Shown here: positions 34,372 to 43,170 of the stretch, piece after piece
Numbering within the stretch: the first letter of the stretch is position 1
Layout of the letters: the number at the start of each line of letters is the position of its first letter
Assembly (NCBI RefSeq): GCF_004362825.1
Contig: NZ_SNXZ01000001.1
Location: 1-64,000, forward strand
From: Labedaea rhizosphaerae
GTDB lineage: Bacteria > Actinomycetota > Actinomycetes > Mycobacteriales > Pseudonocardiaceae
Direction: 5' to 3'
DNA length: 64,000 bases
Notes under the pieces: model-generated
What the model saw: the letters and a program-made list of their open reading frames with translations, nothing else
The model's database searches: none
What the model was told of the DNA's origin: nothing
Position numbers and translations under genes: made by a program

Positions 34372-37332
34372 TCATGCCGCGTCTTCTCCGCGCCGCTTCT
34401 TCCCCGAGTCCTGGCCGTCCTGGGGCGGGTCCTGGATCTCTTCGGCCTTGGCGAGCAGCTCCTCTTCGGTGAGCCCGAGCTCGGCCTCCGCCTCGGCCTC
34501 GAAGTCCTCGTCGGACATGGCCTGGCTCGGCTCGATCAGGTACTCGTCAGGCACCTGCGGGGCCTGCTGTTCGCTCGTGGCCGACGCGGTGGCCGCGTCG
34601 CGCAGCGCGTCCGGCGTGGTGTCGAGCGCGGCACGCAGGTGGTCCAGGTGCCCGCCGGAGAGGTCGATGCGGATGCGTTCGACGCCGCCCGCCCCGTCGC
34701 CGAAGATGAACTGGCGCGGCGAGCGGTCGCGCTCGACGACCCCGGAACGCAGCATCGGGCGCCGGCCCAGGCTGGCCACCACCTGCTCGTACCCGGCGCC
34801 GACCGGCACCTTGAGCAGCCGCAACGCATCGGCCTGCGCGTCGTCGTCGTCGAGGCGGCCGACGAACACCGAGTCGAGCAGGGTCACGAAGCCCTGGATC
34901 TTGAGGAAGTCCGCCGGGATCTGCGAGGACAGCAACACGCGGACGTTCCACTTGCGGGAGTCACGCGCGAACCGGTTCATCAGCACCCGACCGGTCGGCA
35001 CCTCGGAGAGGAAGAACGCCTCATCGATCCAGACGCCCTTGCGCAGGTCCTTGGGCTGCTCGTAGATCGAGCGCTGGGTGAGCCACGCGGCCAGGTTCAG
35101 CATCTCGACGCCGAGGGATTCGGCGTCGGTCCAGTGCTCGCGGCCGACGCCGTCCTTGGGCAGGGTCAGCCCGGCCATGGTGAGCACGGTCAACCGGTCG
35201 TCGCGCTGGTCGGTGTACGGGTCGGCGTCGGCCTCCGGGATCAGCAACGACATGCGCTCACGCATCTCGTCGAGGAAGTCGGCCACCACGACCGCGTGCT
35301 CGTGGTGCTCGCTGGCGTCGCGGCGCAACGCGTCGAACACCATGCTCGGGTCGGCGTCGATCCGGCCGCCGACCGCACGCACCGCACGCAGCAGCACGAT
35401 CCGGGTCTGCGGCAGCCGCGCGACCTCGTAGGGCAGCAGACCGGCCAGCACGTCGAGGACCAGGCGGCGGCGGGTCGCGGCGGCCAGAGCCTTCTCCCGG
35501 CGCCAGGACCGCTCCGGGTCCTCCTCGTCCATGAAGTGCGTGAGCTGCGGCTCGGCCACCACCCGGTAGGGGTTGAGGATGCCGGGCTGGGCGTTGAGCA
35601 GGTTGATGGGCCGCGCGTACGGGCGCAGCTCCGGGAGGTCGCACAGCCGCGCGAGCGGGCCGGACGGGTCGAGCAGCGTCCAGTGCGCACCGGCGCGCAA
35701 CGTCTTGTAGACGATGCCGCCACCCAGGAACGACTTACCACCACCGAGCCCGGCGACCAGGGCGGTCAGGCCGGACGCGTCGCGGATCTCCTGCGCCATC
35801 CACGGGTCCCACGCCACCGGGCGCCGGGTCGTCGTGCAGGTCTCGCCGAGGAGGATGCCGCGGCGGTCGCCGACCTCCGCGGTCGCGGTCGGCACCGACG
35901 ACGCCGCCCACACCACCGAGCCGCGCCGCAGGTAGGCCGAGGAGGCCAGCGGCTCGCCCGGGATGAACTCCCGCGCCAGCGCGTACTGCGCCTCGGGGTG
36001 CTCGATGGCGACCTTCGGCTTGTACAGGTCGAGCAACTGCTGGGCCAGGCGCAACGCGTCACGCTCGGTCGGACCCGAGACGGCCAGCCGCCACCACGAC
36101 CGCACGCGGGTGGCCAGCGCCGTGAAACCCGACGTCATCTCGTCGTCGATCTCCAGCACCCGCGCGGCCTGGCGGGCCAGCGACTGGGGCGGCTCGAGAC
36201 CGTGCTCGTCGGTGTAGTGGCGCACCTGCGAGCGGACCTTGGACATCTGCCGCTGCAGTTCGCCCTGCACCTCTTCGGGACGACGCACGTAGATCCGCGC
36301 CGACCACTCCACCGCGGCGGGCAGCCGGTCGGAGTGCTGCACCCACGGGTCGTCGATCTCCGGGATCTGCAGGCCGTGCATCTGCCCGACCGTGAGCACC
36401 GCGACGTGCCGCGCCACCCCGGCGTTGGAGCCGGTGCGCCCGCGCACGGTGACCGTCGGCGAGTACGGGTCCTGGTGGAAGTCGGCGGCGTCGGTGAAGC
36501 TCGCCAGGTCCTCCGGCTCCCAGGTCGCGCCCGGAACGGCGGGCATGTTGCGTGGCGCGGGCAGGCCCAGCGAACAGGACCGGTGCATCAGCCACGACAT
36601 CTCTTCCGCCGTGACCGGGCGGCCCTCCAGGCCGGCGGAGCCGATGACCTGGTCGAGGTGGTCGACCTCGCTGTCCAGCGCGACCAGCTCGGCGTCGACG
36701 GCCTCCGGGAAAACCTTGCGCAGCAAGGGAGCCGCGCGCTCGACGGCCCGGTCGACGACGTTGCGGGTCTGCACCTGGACGCCGAGGTAGACCTCTTTCT
36801 CGGCCATCGACCGGCCCATCAGCTGCTGCTGCTCGCCGACCAGGTAGTCGTCGAACGAGAGCGCGCCGGGCACGTCGGGCAGGCGGTTCACGGCGTTGTG
36901 CACGTGCGCCTCGGCCCACATGCGGATGGGGTAGGGCCGGGTGGTGACGCGCAGGTGCATCCACCGGCCGTGCAGCTCGGCGTACTGACCGGCGATGGCC
37001 GCGATCAGGTCCTGGCGCTGGGAGTCCGAGCGGAACGACCAGCGCTGCGGCGCCAGCCGGTACCAGGCGTAGACGTCGTGACCGGTGCGCACGAGGTGGC
37101 CGTCGATCGAGCGCACCGCGATCTCCGGGGTGTAGCTCGGCATCGCCGACTCCCCCGGCAACCGCCGGTTGCGCTTGCTCGCCGCCTTCTTCCCGGCGTC
37201 GGTCATCGGCCGGTACTGCGCCGGTGGACGTTCGGGTCGCTCATGCCGCCCTCGCCCCGCCTGCGGCGGCTGCGCGGACTGCTGGTACTGCGCGAACAGG
37301 TCCTGTTCGCGCTTACCTCGGCGGCCGAACAC
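34372..37332 (-). CDS. VirB4-like type IV secretion ATPase
   Basis: 986 residues. After a basic, low-complexity N-terminus (1-70) comes the VirB4 N-domain (about 80-480, SYTPEIAVRSIDGHLVRTGH, VYAWYRLAPQRW). The ATPase domain has Walker A GLGGGKSF (Lys about 533) and Walker B KGVWIDEAF (Asp-Glu about 770-771), then the sensor LLSSQIPADF. The acidic C-terminus may contact partners. It energises assembly or transport in T4SS-like machines. GTG 37332 is chosen for GGAGGA 7 nt upstream; it overlaps the preceding gene by 20 bp. The frame is open to 37509 but without a better start. Confidence 0.85.
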   Translation of the reverse strand: MFGRRGKREQDLFAQYQQSAQPPQAGRGRHERPERPPAQYRPMTDAGKKAASKRNRRLPGESAMPSYTPEIAVRSIDGHLVRTGHDVYAWYRLAPQRWSFRSDSQRQDLIAAIAGQYAELHGRWMHLRVTTRPYPIRMWAEAHVHNAVNRLPDVPGALSFDDYLVGEQQQLMGRSMAEKEVYLGVQVQTRNVVDRAVERAAPLLRKVFPEAVDAELVALDSEVDHLDQVIGSAGLEGRPVTAEEMSWLMHRSCSLGLPAPRNMPAVPGATWEPEDLASFTDAADFHQDPYSPTVTVRGRTGSNAGVARHVAVLTVGQMHGLQIPEIDDPWVQHSDRLPAAVEWSARIYVRRPEEVQGELQRQMSKVRSQVRHYTDEHGLEPPQSLARQAARVLEIDDEMTSGFTALATRVRSWWRLAVSGPTERDALRLAQQLLDLYKPKVAIEHPEAQYALAREFIPGEPLASSAYLRRGSVVWAASSVPTATAEVGDRRGILLGETCTTTRRPVAWDPWMAQEIRDASGLTALVAGLGGGKSFLGGGIVYKTLRAGAHWTLLDPSGPLARLCDLPELRPYARPINLLNAQPGILNPYRVVAEPQLTHFMDEEDPERSWRREKALAAATRRRLVLDVLAGLLPYEVARLPQTRIVLLRAVRAVGGRIDADPSMVFDALRRDASEHHEHAVVVADFLDEMRERMSLLIPEADADPYTDQRDDRLTVLTMAGLTLPKDGVGREHWTDAESLGVEMLNLAAWLTQRSIYEQPKDLRKGVWIDEAFFLSEVPTGRVLMNRFARDSRKWNVRVLLSSQIPADFLKIQGFVTLLDSVFVGRLDDDDAQADALRLLKVPVGAGYEQVVASLGRRPMLRSGVVERDRSPRQFIFGDGAGGVERIRIDLSGGHLDHLRAALDTTPDALRDAATASATSEQQAPQVPDEYLIEPSQAMSDEDFEAEAEAELGLTEEELLAKAEEIQDPPQDGQDSGKKRRGEDAA

Positions 37333-37813
37333 CCCGGCGTCCTCCCTTCGCACGGCCCGGTTCCATCTGGGCGCGTGCCTTCGGCGCTTGCGGTTTCCTC
37401 GCAGGCTTTCCGTGCGCCTTGCGAGCTTGCTTGCGTGCGGCCTTGTCACTGCGACGCGGCCGCTGCGCATTGATCTTGACCCGGCTGGCCGTGACCGCGC
37501 CGCCCTCACCCGTCGCGATCTCCCTCGGCGCGGTCAGCTCACGCAGCCACATCGCCATCACCGAACCGAGCGGACGCTCGTAGGTGATCCGCGACGTCGC
37601 CAGCCGCGTGATCAACACCGTGGCCACCATCCCCCACGGGATCGACCAGCCAAATGGCACACCGATACGCCGCTCCACCGTCATCACCAGCAGGAACACC
37701 ACGGTCCCCACACCCCAGGCGACGTAGCGGACCCGCCACGGCATGGTCGCCTTCGGCGGTCCCAGCCACACGGCGTCGACGCGGTAGACCTCGTCGTCAG
37801 TGCGAATGCGCAT
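37313..37813 (-). CDS. TcpE/VirB3-like small membrane protein
   Basis: 166 residues: a short N-terminal part, two TM helices (about 31-49 and 53-72), then YERPLGSVMAMWLRELTAP and a very basic Lys/Arg/Pro tail (about 115-166). Two-TM proteins of this kind (TcpE, VirB3, PrgI-like) precede VirB4 ATPases in T4SS operons and anchor them. The assignment rests on topology and position, not a clear sequence motif. Confidence 0.68.
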   Translation of the reverse strand: MRIRTDDEVYRVDAVWLGPPKATMPWRVRYVAWGVGTVVFLLVMTVERRIGVPFGWSIPWGMVATVLITRLATSRITYERPLGSVMAMWLRELTAPREIATGEGGAVTASRVKINAQRPRRSDKAARKQARKAHGKPARKPQAPKARAQMEPGRAKGGRRGVRPPR

Positions 37814-37828
37814 CGGGCACCAACCCGA

Positions 37829-38113
37829 TCAGCCGGTGAACAGACCGGCGATCCAGGTGCCGATGTTCTTGCCGGCATCCGTGGTCACCGCGAGGCCGAT
37901 GATCGCGAGCGCGACGATCACACCGCCGAGGCGGCGCATCACTCCGGCGTTGTCGCCCTTGCCGCCACCCAGCCACAGCAGAAGCAAGGCGACCACCAGA
38001 AGCAACAGCGGAATGATGTTGTTGAGGATCCATGCACGGACCCCGGAGGTGCCAAGGCTGCCTTGCTGGGCTACCTGATCGGCGACGGTCTCGAGGGTGG
38101 TCATGGCGGTCAT
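37829..38113 (-). CDS. VirB2/pilin-like two-helix membrane protein
   Basis: 94 residues with two hydrophobic helices (about 31-49 and 62-79) split by a short Gly/Lys loop (GGGKGDNAGVMRR). Size and topology resemble VirB2/TrbC pilins, though no signal-peptide cleavage or cyclisation motif is obvious. The ATG at 38113 has GGAG 7 nt upstream. It is the first gene of the T4SS-like operon. Confidence 0.7.
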   Translation of the reverse strand: MTAMTTLETVADQVAQQGSLGTSGVRAWILNNIIPLLLLVVALLLLWLGGGKGDNAGVMRRLGGVIVALAIIGLAVTTDAGKNIGTWIAGLFTG

Positions 38114-38489
38114 CGCTTACTCCGGTACTCGGACGTGCGCGTCATGCATACGGGACGCATGGCATGGTCTTTCGGCACTGGACGGTGGGCAGACAGTGCC
38201 AGGAGAACACGAAGCCGAGTCGCAAAAAAGACCCGGTCCGCAGTTCACTCGCATGCGACTCTCTTCTTCACACTGGGTGTCGAAAGGTCGCTGGTCACCG
38301 CCTTCGTCCTGCTCGTTCGGCCGTCACCCAGCTGGCGCAAGGCAGCCTCCTCCAGGCTTCAGTGACCCCGACACTGGCCTCTCGCGAGAGTACAGGCCGA
38401 AAGGCCCGAGCAGAAATCCCGCGATCAACACAAACCGGGCTATTCAAGGTCAATATTCGCTACGCTTCGTGATCGTTCCAGGAAGTGGG
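38114..38489 (-). other. 376-bp non-coding gap between rnpB and the T4SS-like operon
   Basis: No gene is seen. The minus strand has a TTGACC hexamer soon after the rnpB 3' end and a small GGCC-TTTC-GGCC hairpin further down, but no -35/-10 pair I would rely on. The operon promoter is expected here. Base composition is less GC-rich than the flanks. Confidence 0.4.
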
Positions 38490-38890
38490 GCGGACGAGCC
38501 GGCCGTAAGCCGGATTCTGTGCCGCGTCCGCTTGCGCGAAAGCGGCGGCGACCATCCATCTAGGCCTGCCGTTGCCGACAGGCTCCAGCGGCCTACCCGC
38601 AGGCTCGGGCGGGCCGCCCTCGAACGCCTGCGCAGGAACCTCGCGGTTCCCTCTTGGCCTTGCTCCGGGTGGGGTTTGCCGTGCCAGCCTGGTCACCCAG
38701 GCCGCGGTGGTCTCTTACACGCACCGTTTCACCCTTACCCCGCTTGTGGCGAGGCGGTCTGTTCTCTGTGGCACTGTCCCGCGAGTCACCTCGGGTTGCC
38801 GTTAGCAACCACCCTGCCCTTTCGGAGTCCGGACTTTCCTCGGTCCCGGCTCGTGGCCGGGAACGCGGCCGCCCTGCCGACTCGTCCGCT
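38490..38890 (-). ncRNA. rnpB: RNase P RNA, bacterial class A
   Basis: Read on the minus strand, all main landmarks are present in order: P1 5' strand GCGGACGAG, CR-I GAGGAAAGTCCGGACTCC, GGTTGCTAACGGCAACC, the CR-II/III core CGGGACAGTGCCACAGAGAA and CAGACCGCC, GGTAAGGGTGAAACGGTG, GTAAGAGACCACC, then CR-V ACAGAATCCGGCTTACGG and the P1 3' strand CTCGTCCGC. Length is about 400 nt. The RNA is the catalytic part of RNase P, which matures tRNA 5' ends. Ends are set by the P1 pairing and may be off by a few bases. CACAAT just upstream may be the -10. Confidence 0.96.
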
Positions 38891-38979
38891 GAACCATTGT
38901 GCCAGGGGCCACCGACAGCGCTGACGGTCGGCATGACCTGCGCATGGGCGATTTGTCGCTTCTCGCGCCATCGACCGGG

Positions 38980-39083
38980 TTTTCCACAGGCGGGCAGTTG
39001 TCCACAGATCCGGTCGCGACCCCCTTTCCGCAGGTCAGAGCCGATAGACTGGTTTCAAGGGGTGCCCCCGGGAGGGCGGGGGC
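38980..39083 (+). repeat. Dispersed DnaA-box/hairpin element, copy B
   Basis: TTTTCCACA (38980-38988), TTGTCCACA (38998-39006), GATAGACTGG (39043-39052) and GTGCCCCCGGGAGGGCGGGG. The same GCGCGCGCGAG tract follows as after copy A. It lies in the ~290-bp gap between rnpB and the ion-transporter gene, where no other feature is seen. Confidence 0.8.
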
Positions 39084-39171
39084 TGCCATCGCGCGCGCGA
39101 GGCGAACGGCGGATGGGCGGCGAGCGACAGTCGCACCCCGGCCAGTTCGGTCCAATGCCGTCGGCTGCGGT

Positions 39172-39177
39172 TACGGT
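39172..39177 (+). promoter_or_regulatory. -10 element for the leaderless ion-transporter gene
   Basis: TACGGT ends 6 nt before the GTG at 39184, with no Shine-Dalgarno. Confidence 0.45.
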
Positions 39178-39183
39178 TCAGCG

Positions 39184-40428
39184 GTGAACGGGCCGGTCGC
39201 CGTGGTGATCAGCGTCGGGCTGCTGGTCGCCGTCCTCGTGTTCGCGACCATCCGCCCGCGTGGTCTTCCTGAGGCGGTCGCCGCCATCCCGGCGGCCGGG
39301 CTGGTCCTGCTGCTCGGGCTGGTCCACCCGAAGGACGCGGGCCAGCAGGTCAGAGACCTCGTCCCCACCTTGATCTTCCTGGCCGCAGTCCTCGTCATCG
39401 CGCACCTGGCCGACACGGACAAGGTCTTCACCTGGTTGGGCGAGCACGTCGCCACCGCCAGCAAGGGGCGCCCGCAAAGGCTGCTGACCTTCACCTTCGC
39501 CACCGCGGCCGCCACCACCGCCGTGCTCAGCCTCGACGCGACGATCGTCCTGCTCACCCCGGTCGTCTTCCACACCGCGAACGCCGTGCGCCTGCGTGCC
39601 AAGCCGCACGTCTACGCCTGCACGCACCTGGCCAATTCGGCCTCCACCCTGCTGCCGGTCTCCAACCTCACCAACCTGCTCGCGTTCGGCGCCTCCGGCC
39701 TCGCGTTCGCGAGCTTCGCCATGCTGATGGCCCTGCCGTGGCTGCTCACCATCGCGGTCGAATTCCTCGTGTTCCGGCGGTTCTTCGCCGCCGACCTCGG
39801 CGGGCACGGCGACCCGCCACCCGCGCCCACCACGCCCGCCCCGAAGTTCGCGCTGACCGTCCTGGCCCTGCTCCTGATCGCGCTCGGCGCGGGCGTCGAC
39901 CCCGTGTGGACGGCCGTGGCCGCGGCGGCGGTCCTCGCCACCAGAGCATTGATCCAGCGCAAGGCCACGGTCAGGACCCTTGTCGCGGAGGCCGCGCCCC
40001 TTCTCTGCCTCTTCGTCGCCGCCATGGCCGTCGTCGTCGAGGCGGTGGCCGACCACGGCGTGGGCGACGTGCTGACGACCATCACCCCGACGAGCACCAG
40101 CCTGGCAGCCCTGTTCGGCGTGGCGGCGGTCGCCGCGGTCCTGGCGAACCTGGTCAACAACCTGCCCGCCACGCTGATCCTGTTGTCGGTGCTCGGCCCG
40201 CACGCCCCGGCCGGCGTCCTGCTCGCCGTGCTCCTCGGCGTCAACATCGGCCCGAACGCCACCTACGTCGGCTCGCTCGCCACGCTGCTCTGGCGCCGCA
40301 TCCTGACCAGGTCGGGCCACACGCCGACACTCTGGGAGTTCCTGCGCCTCGGCGCGCTGACCGTGCCGCTGTGCCTGCTGGTGTCGGTGCCCGCGCTGTG
40401 GCTGGCATTGACCGTGACCGGACGGTAA
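39184..40428 (+). CDS. ArsB/NhaD-type ion transporter superfamily permease
   Basis: 414 residues, about 10-11 TM helices. Internal repeats carry the family's re-entrant motifs: LANSASTLLPVSNLTNLLAFG and LVNNLPATLILLSV plus GVNIGPNATYVGSLATLLW. These are typical of ArsB arsenite permeases and related anion or sodium transporters. No arsR or arsC lies nearby, so arsenite transport is not supported by context. A Usp-like protein follows 9 bp later and may regulate it. Confidence 0.82.
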   Translation: MNGPVAVVISVGLLVAVLVFATIRPRGLPEAVAAIPAAGLVLLLGLVHPKDAGQQVRDLVPTLIFLAAVLVIAHLADTDKVFTWLGEHVATASKGRPQRLLTFTFATAAATTAVLSLDATIVLLTPVVFHTANAVRLRAKPHVYACTHLANSASTLLPVSNLTNLLAFGASGLAFASFAMLMALPWLLTIAVEFLVFRRFFAADLGGHGDPPPAPTTPAPKFALTVLALLLIALGAGVDPVWTAVAAAAVLATRALIQRKATVRTLVAEAAPLLCLFVAAMAVVVEAVADHGVGDVLTTITPTSTSLAALFGVAAVAAVLANLVNNLPATLILLSVLGPHAPAGVLLAVLLGVNIGPNATYVGSLATLLWRRILTRSGHTPTLWEFLRLGALTVPLCLLVSVPALWLALTVTGR

Positions 40429-40437
40429 GGAGAGGAC

Positions 40438-40875
40438 ATGCGCGTCGTCGTGTGGATCACCGAGGGCACCTGGCAGTCCTGTGTGGACGCGGCGGCCGAG
40501 ATCACCCCGGCCGACGCGGAGGTGGTCCTGCTCCACGTCCTCGACACCGAACTGGGCGAGGTCGTCCACGGCACCTACGGCGGGCTGCTCGGCCGTGCCG
40601 GTCACGACCCGAGCACGCTCATGGCCGGCATGGCCGACACCGCCGAGCGGGAACTCCTGGCCGCCGCGAAGGCGCGGCTGGACCGGCCGTGCGAGACGCA
40701 GGTACGTGCCGGTCACGTCCAGCACGAGGTGGTCGCCGCCTGCGCGGATGCCGACCTGCTCATCTGCGCCCGCGACGGCGAACACGACCACCCGGGCCCG
40801 GCCAGCATCGGCCACCACACCAGGTTCGTCGTCGACCACACGCCCAGCGCGGTCCTGCTGGTCTGGCCGGATTAG
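40438..40875 (+). CDS. Universal stress protein-like
   Basis: 145 residues with the Usp alpha/beta pattern (MRVVVWITEGTWQSCVDAAAE, VVLLHVLDTE, VVAACADADLLICARDG, SIGHHTRFVVDHTPSAVLLVWP). The end matches the GSVS..V..HAPCPVLVV-type tail, but the ATP-binding GxxGxn-GS motif is altered to SIGHHTRFV, so nucleotide binding is uncertain. GGAGAGG precedes the ATG and the gene is linked to the transporter. It overlaps the convergent Nudix gene by 4 bp. Confidence 0.75.
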   Translation: MRVVVWITEGTWQSCVDAAAEITPADAEVVLLHVLDTELGEVVHGTYGGLLGRAGHDPSTLMAGMADTAERELLAAAKARLDRPCETQVRAGHVQHEVVAACADADLLICARDGEHDHPGPASIGHHTRFVVDHTPSAVLLVWPD

Positions 40876-41327
40876 ACCCCGTGCCGCAGGAACCGCGGCA
40901 ACGGCCACCCCTCGTCGCGCACCGCCAGCGTCGACAGGACCCGGCGCGCCAGCCGCGGCGTCAGCAGCGCACGCACCTCGTCCGGCCCGCAGAACCGGAA
41001 CCCGTCGAGTTCGCCGTCGACGAACTCGATCTTGGCAAGCTGCTGCGCCGAGAGCACACCGCCGTCGAAGACGAACGCGATGCCCGGTACGCCGTCGGCC
41101 GCGGAGTCGATCGTGAGCAGCGCCCCGACCGTGATGTCGAGCCCCAGCTCCTCGGCGACCTCGCGGCGTGCGGCGTCCACCGGCGACTCGCCGCGCTCCG
41201 ACTCGACGACCCCGCCCGGGATCTCCCACGGCTGCTTGTAGGTCGTGTGCACGAGCATGACCCGGCCCGCGTCGTCGAAGAACAGCACGCCCGCGGCCAC
41301 GACGGCGCGTGGCAGCGGCGGGCGCAT
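40872..41327 (-). CDS. Nudix hydrolase
   Basis: 151 residues. The Nudix box reads GGVVESERGESPVDAARREV followed by AEELGLDI, with all metal-binding glutamates present. Family members hydrolyse nucleoside diphosphates linked to another group; the substrate is unknown. The ATG overlaps the stop of the RNase H/phosphatase gene (TGATG), so it is the last gene of the cobC-Nif3-zinc ribbon-RNase H operon. Confidence 0.9.
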   Translation of the reverse strand: MRPPLPRAVVAAGVLFFDDAGRVMLVHTTYKQPWEIPGGVVESERGESPVDAARREVAEELGLDITVGALLTIDSAADGVPGIAFVFDGGVLSAQQLAKIEFVDGELDGFRFCGPDEVRALLTPRLARRVLSTLAVRDEGWPLPRFLRHGV

Positions 41328-42427
41328 CAGCCGGCGGCGGGCAGGTACGAGGTGTCGTTGACCAGGCGGACCGAGGCCATGCCGTCCGGGTAGAACTCCA
41401 CAATGGACAGTGAAGCCAGGTCGAGGTGCAGGCGGAACAGCAGCGACGGCCCCACGTCCAGGCCCATCCGCAGCAGCGACTTGATCGGCGTGACGTGGCT
41501 GACCACCACGATCGTCGACCCGGGGTGCGCGGCCAGCAGGTCTTCCCGCGCCGCGAACACCCGCCGGTGCACCTGGTCGAAGCTCTCCCCGCCCGGTGCC
41601 GGCACGGCCGGGTCGCGCAGCCAGCGCGCGTGCAACTCCGGATCCCGCTGCGCCGCCTCGGCGAACGTCAGCCCGTCCCACGCGCCGAAGTCGGTCTCCA
41701 CCAGGCCTTCGTGCGTCACGACCTTGCCCCCGGCGGCGTCGGCCACCGCGGTCGCGGTCTGCACGCACCGGGCCAGCGGCGACGACACGACCACCGCGCC
41801 GGCCGCGTCGTCGGCCAGGCGGACCGCCGCGGCGGCCGCCTGCGCCTGTCCCAGTTCGGTCAGCGGCAGGTCGCTGCGCCCGGAGTAGCGGCGCTGCACG
41901 GACAGTTCGGTTTGCCCGTGGCGCAACAACAACATCCGGGTCGGGGTGCCGGTCGCGCCGGTCCACCCGGGTGCGGCCGGGGCGCCGGTCGAGTCGGCGG
42001 CGACGGCCTGCGTCGCCCCCTCGGCGTTCGCGGCGTCCATGGCCTCGTTGGCCAGCCGGTCGGCGTGCGCGTTCTCGGCACGCGGCACCCACTCGTAGGT
42101 GACCTCGTCGAACCCGGCGGCCAGCTCGCGGGCCCGCCGCGCCAGCGGCTGCATGGACGGGTGCTTGACCTGCCAGCGCCCGGACATCTGCTCGACCACC
42201 AGCTTCGAGTCCATCCGAACGTCCACACTGGACGCCCCGGCGTCGGCCGCGGCCCGCAACCCGGCGATCAGGCCCTCGTACTCGGCGACGTTGTTGGTCG
42301 CCACCCCGATGCTCGACGCCACCTCGGCCAGCACGACGCCGGTCACCGAGTTCTTGACCACCGCGCCGTACCCGGCGGGTCCGGGGTTGCCTCGGGAGCC
42401 GCCATCGGCTTCGACGGTGACCTTCAC
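41327..42427 (-). CDS. Bifunctional RNase HI / histidine acid phosphatase (Rv2228c-like)
   Basis: 366 residues. The N-terminal RNase HI domain (about 1-135) has the metal residues in VEADGGSRGNPG, AEYEGLIAGL, RMDSKLVVEQM and the Asp in NAHADRLANEAM. A short linker leads to a histidine phosphatase domain: LLLRHGQTELS (His about 170) and a later SHVTPIKSLL. The fused protein in M. tuberculosis (Rv2228c) degrades RNA in RNA/DNA hybrids and has an acid or alpha-ribazole phosphatase activity, linking it to cobalamin synthesis. GTG start overlaps the upstream stop (GTGA). Confidence 0.93.
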   Translation of the reverse strand: MKVTVEADGGSRGNPGPAGYGAVVKNSVTGVVLAEVASSIGVATNNVAEYEGLIAGLRAAADAGASSVDVRMDSKLVVEQMSGRWQVKHPSMQPLARRARELAAGFDEVTYEWVPRAENAHADRLANEAMDAANAEGATQAVAADSTGAPAAPGWTGATGTPTRMLLLRHGQTELSVQRRYSGRSDLPLTELGQAQAAAAAVRLADDAAGAVVVSSPLARCVQTATAVADAAGGKVVTHEGLVETDFGAWDGLTFAEAAQRDPELHARWLRDPAVPAPGGESFDQVHRRVFAAREDLLAAHPGSTIVVVSHVTPIKSLLRMGLDVGPSLLFRLHLDLASLSIVEFYPDGMASVRLVNDTSYLPAAG

Positions 42428-43170
42428 AGGCCGGACTCCGCGGTCCGCACCAGGATCGCCCCGCACTCGTCGCAGGTCACCACGTCGTCCGCGGCGGCCG
42501 CGCTGATCCGGGCCATGGCGCTGCGGTCGATCTCCAGCTGGCACGCCCCGCACCGGCGGTGCTTCAACAGCCCCGCACCGATCCCCCGGTGCTGGCGAAC
42601 CCGGTCGTAGAGGGCGAGCAGCGGCTCGGGGAACTTCGGGGTCAGGGCCGCGCGCTCGGCCGCGCGCTTCGCCTCGATGCTCTCCAGGTCGGCGAACACG
42701 GCGTCGCGCCGGCGCTGCGCGTCGGCCAGCGCCTCCTGCGCCTTCTCCAGCGCCACGGTGGCGTGCTGGGTGTTGGCCTCGGCCGCCTCGCGCTGCTCCA
42801 TCAGCTCCAGCAGGTCGTCTTCGAGCGCGTTTTGCCTGCGCTGCAACGTTTCCAGCTCGTGTTCGAGCTCGCTGAGCTGCTTGGACGGCAGGCCGCCCTT
42901 GGCCAGCAGCGAGCGGTCGCGGTCCTCGCGGGCGCGCACCGCGTCGATCTCCTTCTCCTGCCGTTTGACCTCGCGGTCGAGGTCGTCCAGCGCGGTCCGC
43001 ACCGAGACCTGGTCGTCGGTGCGGGCCTGCAGCGCGGTCTCGGCCGCGGCGATCTCGGCCAGTTCGGGCAGGGTGCGCCTGCGGTGGGTGGCGCGGCTGA
43101 GCTCGGCGTCGATCTCGGCGAGGTCGAGCAGGGCCCGTTGCACGGCTGGATCGGCTTTCACGGTGTTCAT
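42424..43170 (-). CDS. Coiled-coil protein with C4 zinc ribbon (Rv2229c-like)
   Basis: 248 residues. A long antiparallel coiled coil (about 10-180, heptads of Leu/Glu/Arg) ends in a C4 zinc ribbon: CGAC near 203-206 and CDEC about 25 residues later. The family (DUF164/CT398-like) is conserved next to Nif3 and RNase H in actinobacteria; its role is not settled, with RNA or secretion-related functions suggested. A perfect GGAGG precedes the ATG, which overlaps the stop of the Nif3 gene. Confidence 0.92.
   Translation of the reverse strand: MNTVKADPAVQRALLDLAEIDAELSRATHRRRTLPELAEIAAAETALQARTDDQVSVRTALDDLDREVKRQEKEIDAVRAREDRDRSLLAKGGLPSKQLSELEHELETLQRRQNALEDDLLELMEQREAAEANTQHATVALEKAQEALADAQRRRDAVFADLESIEAKRAAERAALTPKFPEPLLALYDRVRQHRGIGAGLLKHRRCGACQLEIDRSAMARISAAAADDVVTCDECGAILVRTAESGL

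Noticed and set aside
34639-37473. A 944-codon plus-strand open frame opposite the VirB4-like gene
   Set aside because: No recognisable domain and no ribosome binding site; antisense shadow.
30170-38113. Complete integrative conjugative element
   Set aside because: No integrase, relaxase, replication initiator or att-like direct repeats were seen in the flanks.
39184-40428. Arsenite efflux pump ArsB with an ars operon
   Set aside because: The fold matches the wider ion-transporter superfamily, but no arsR, arsC or Cys-rich sensor lies nearby.
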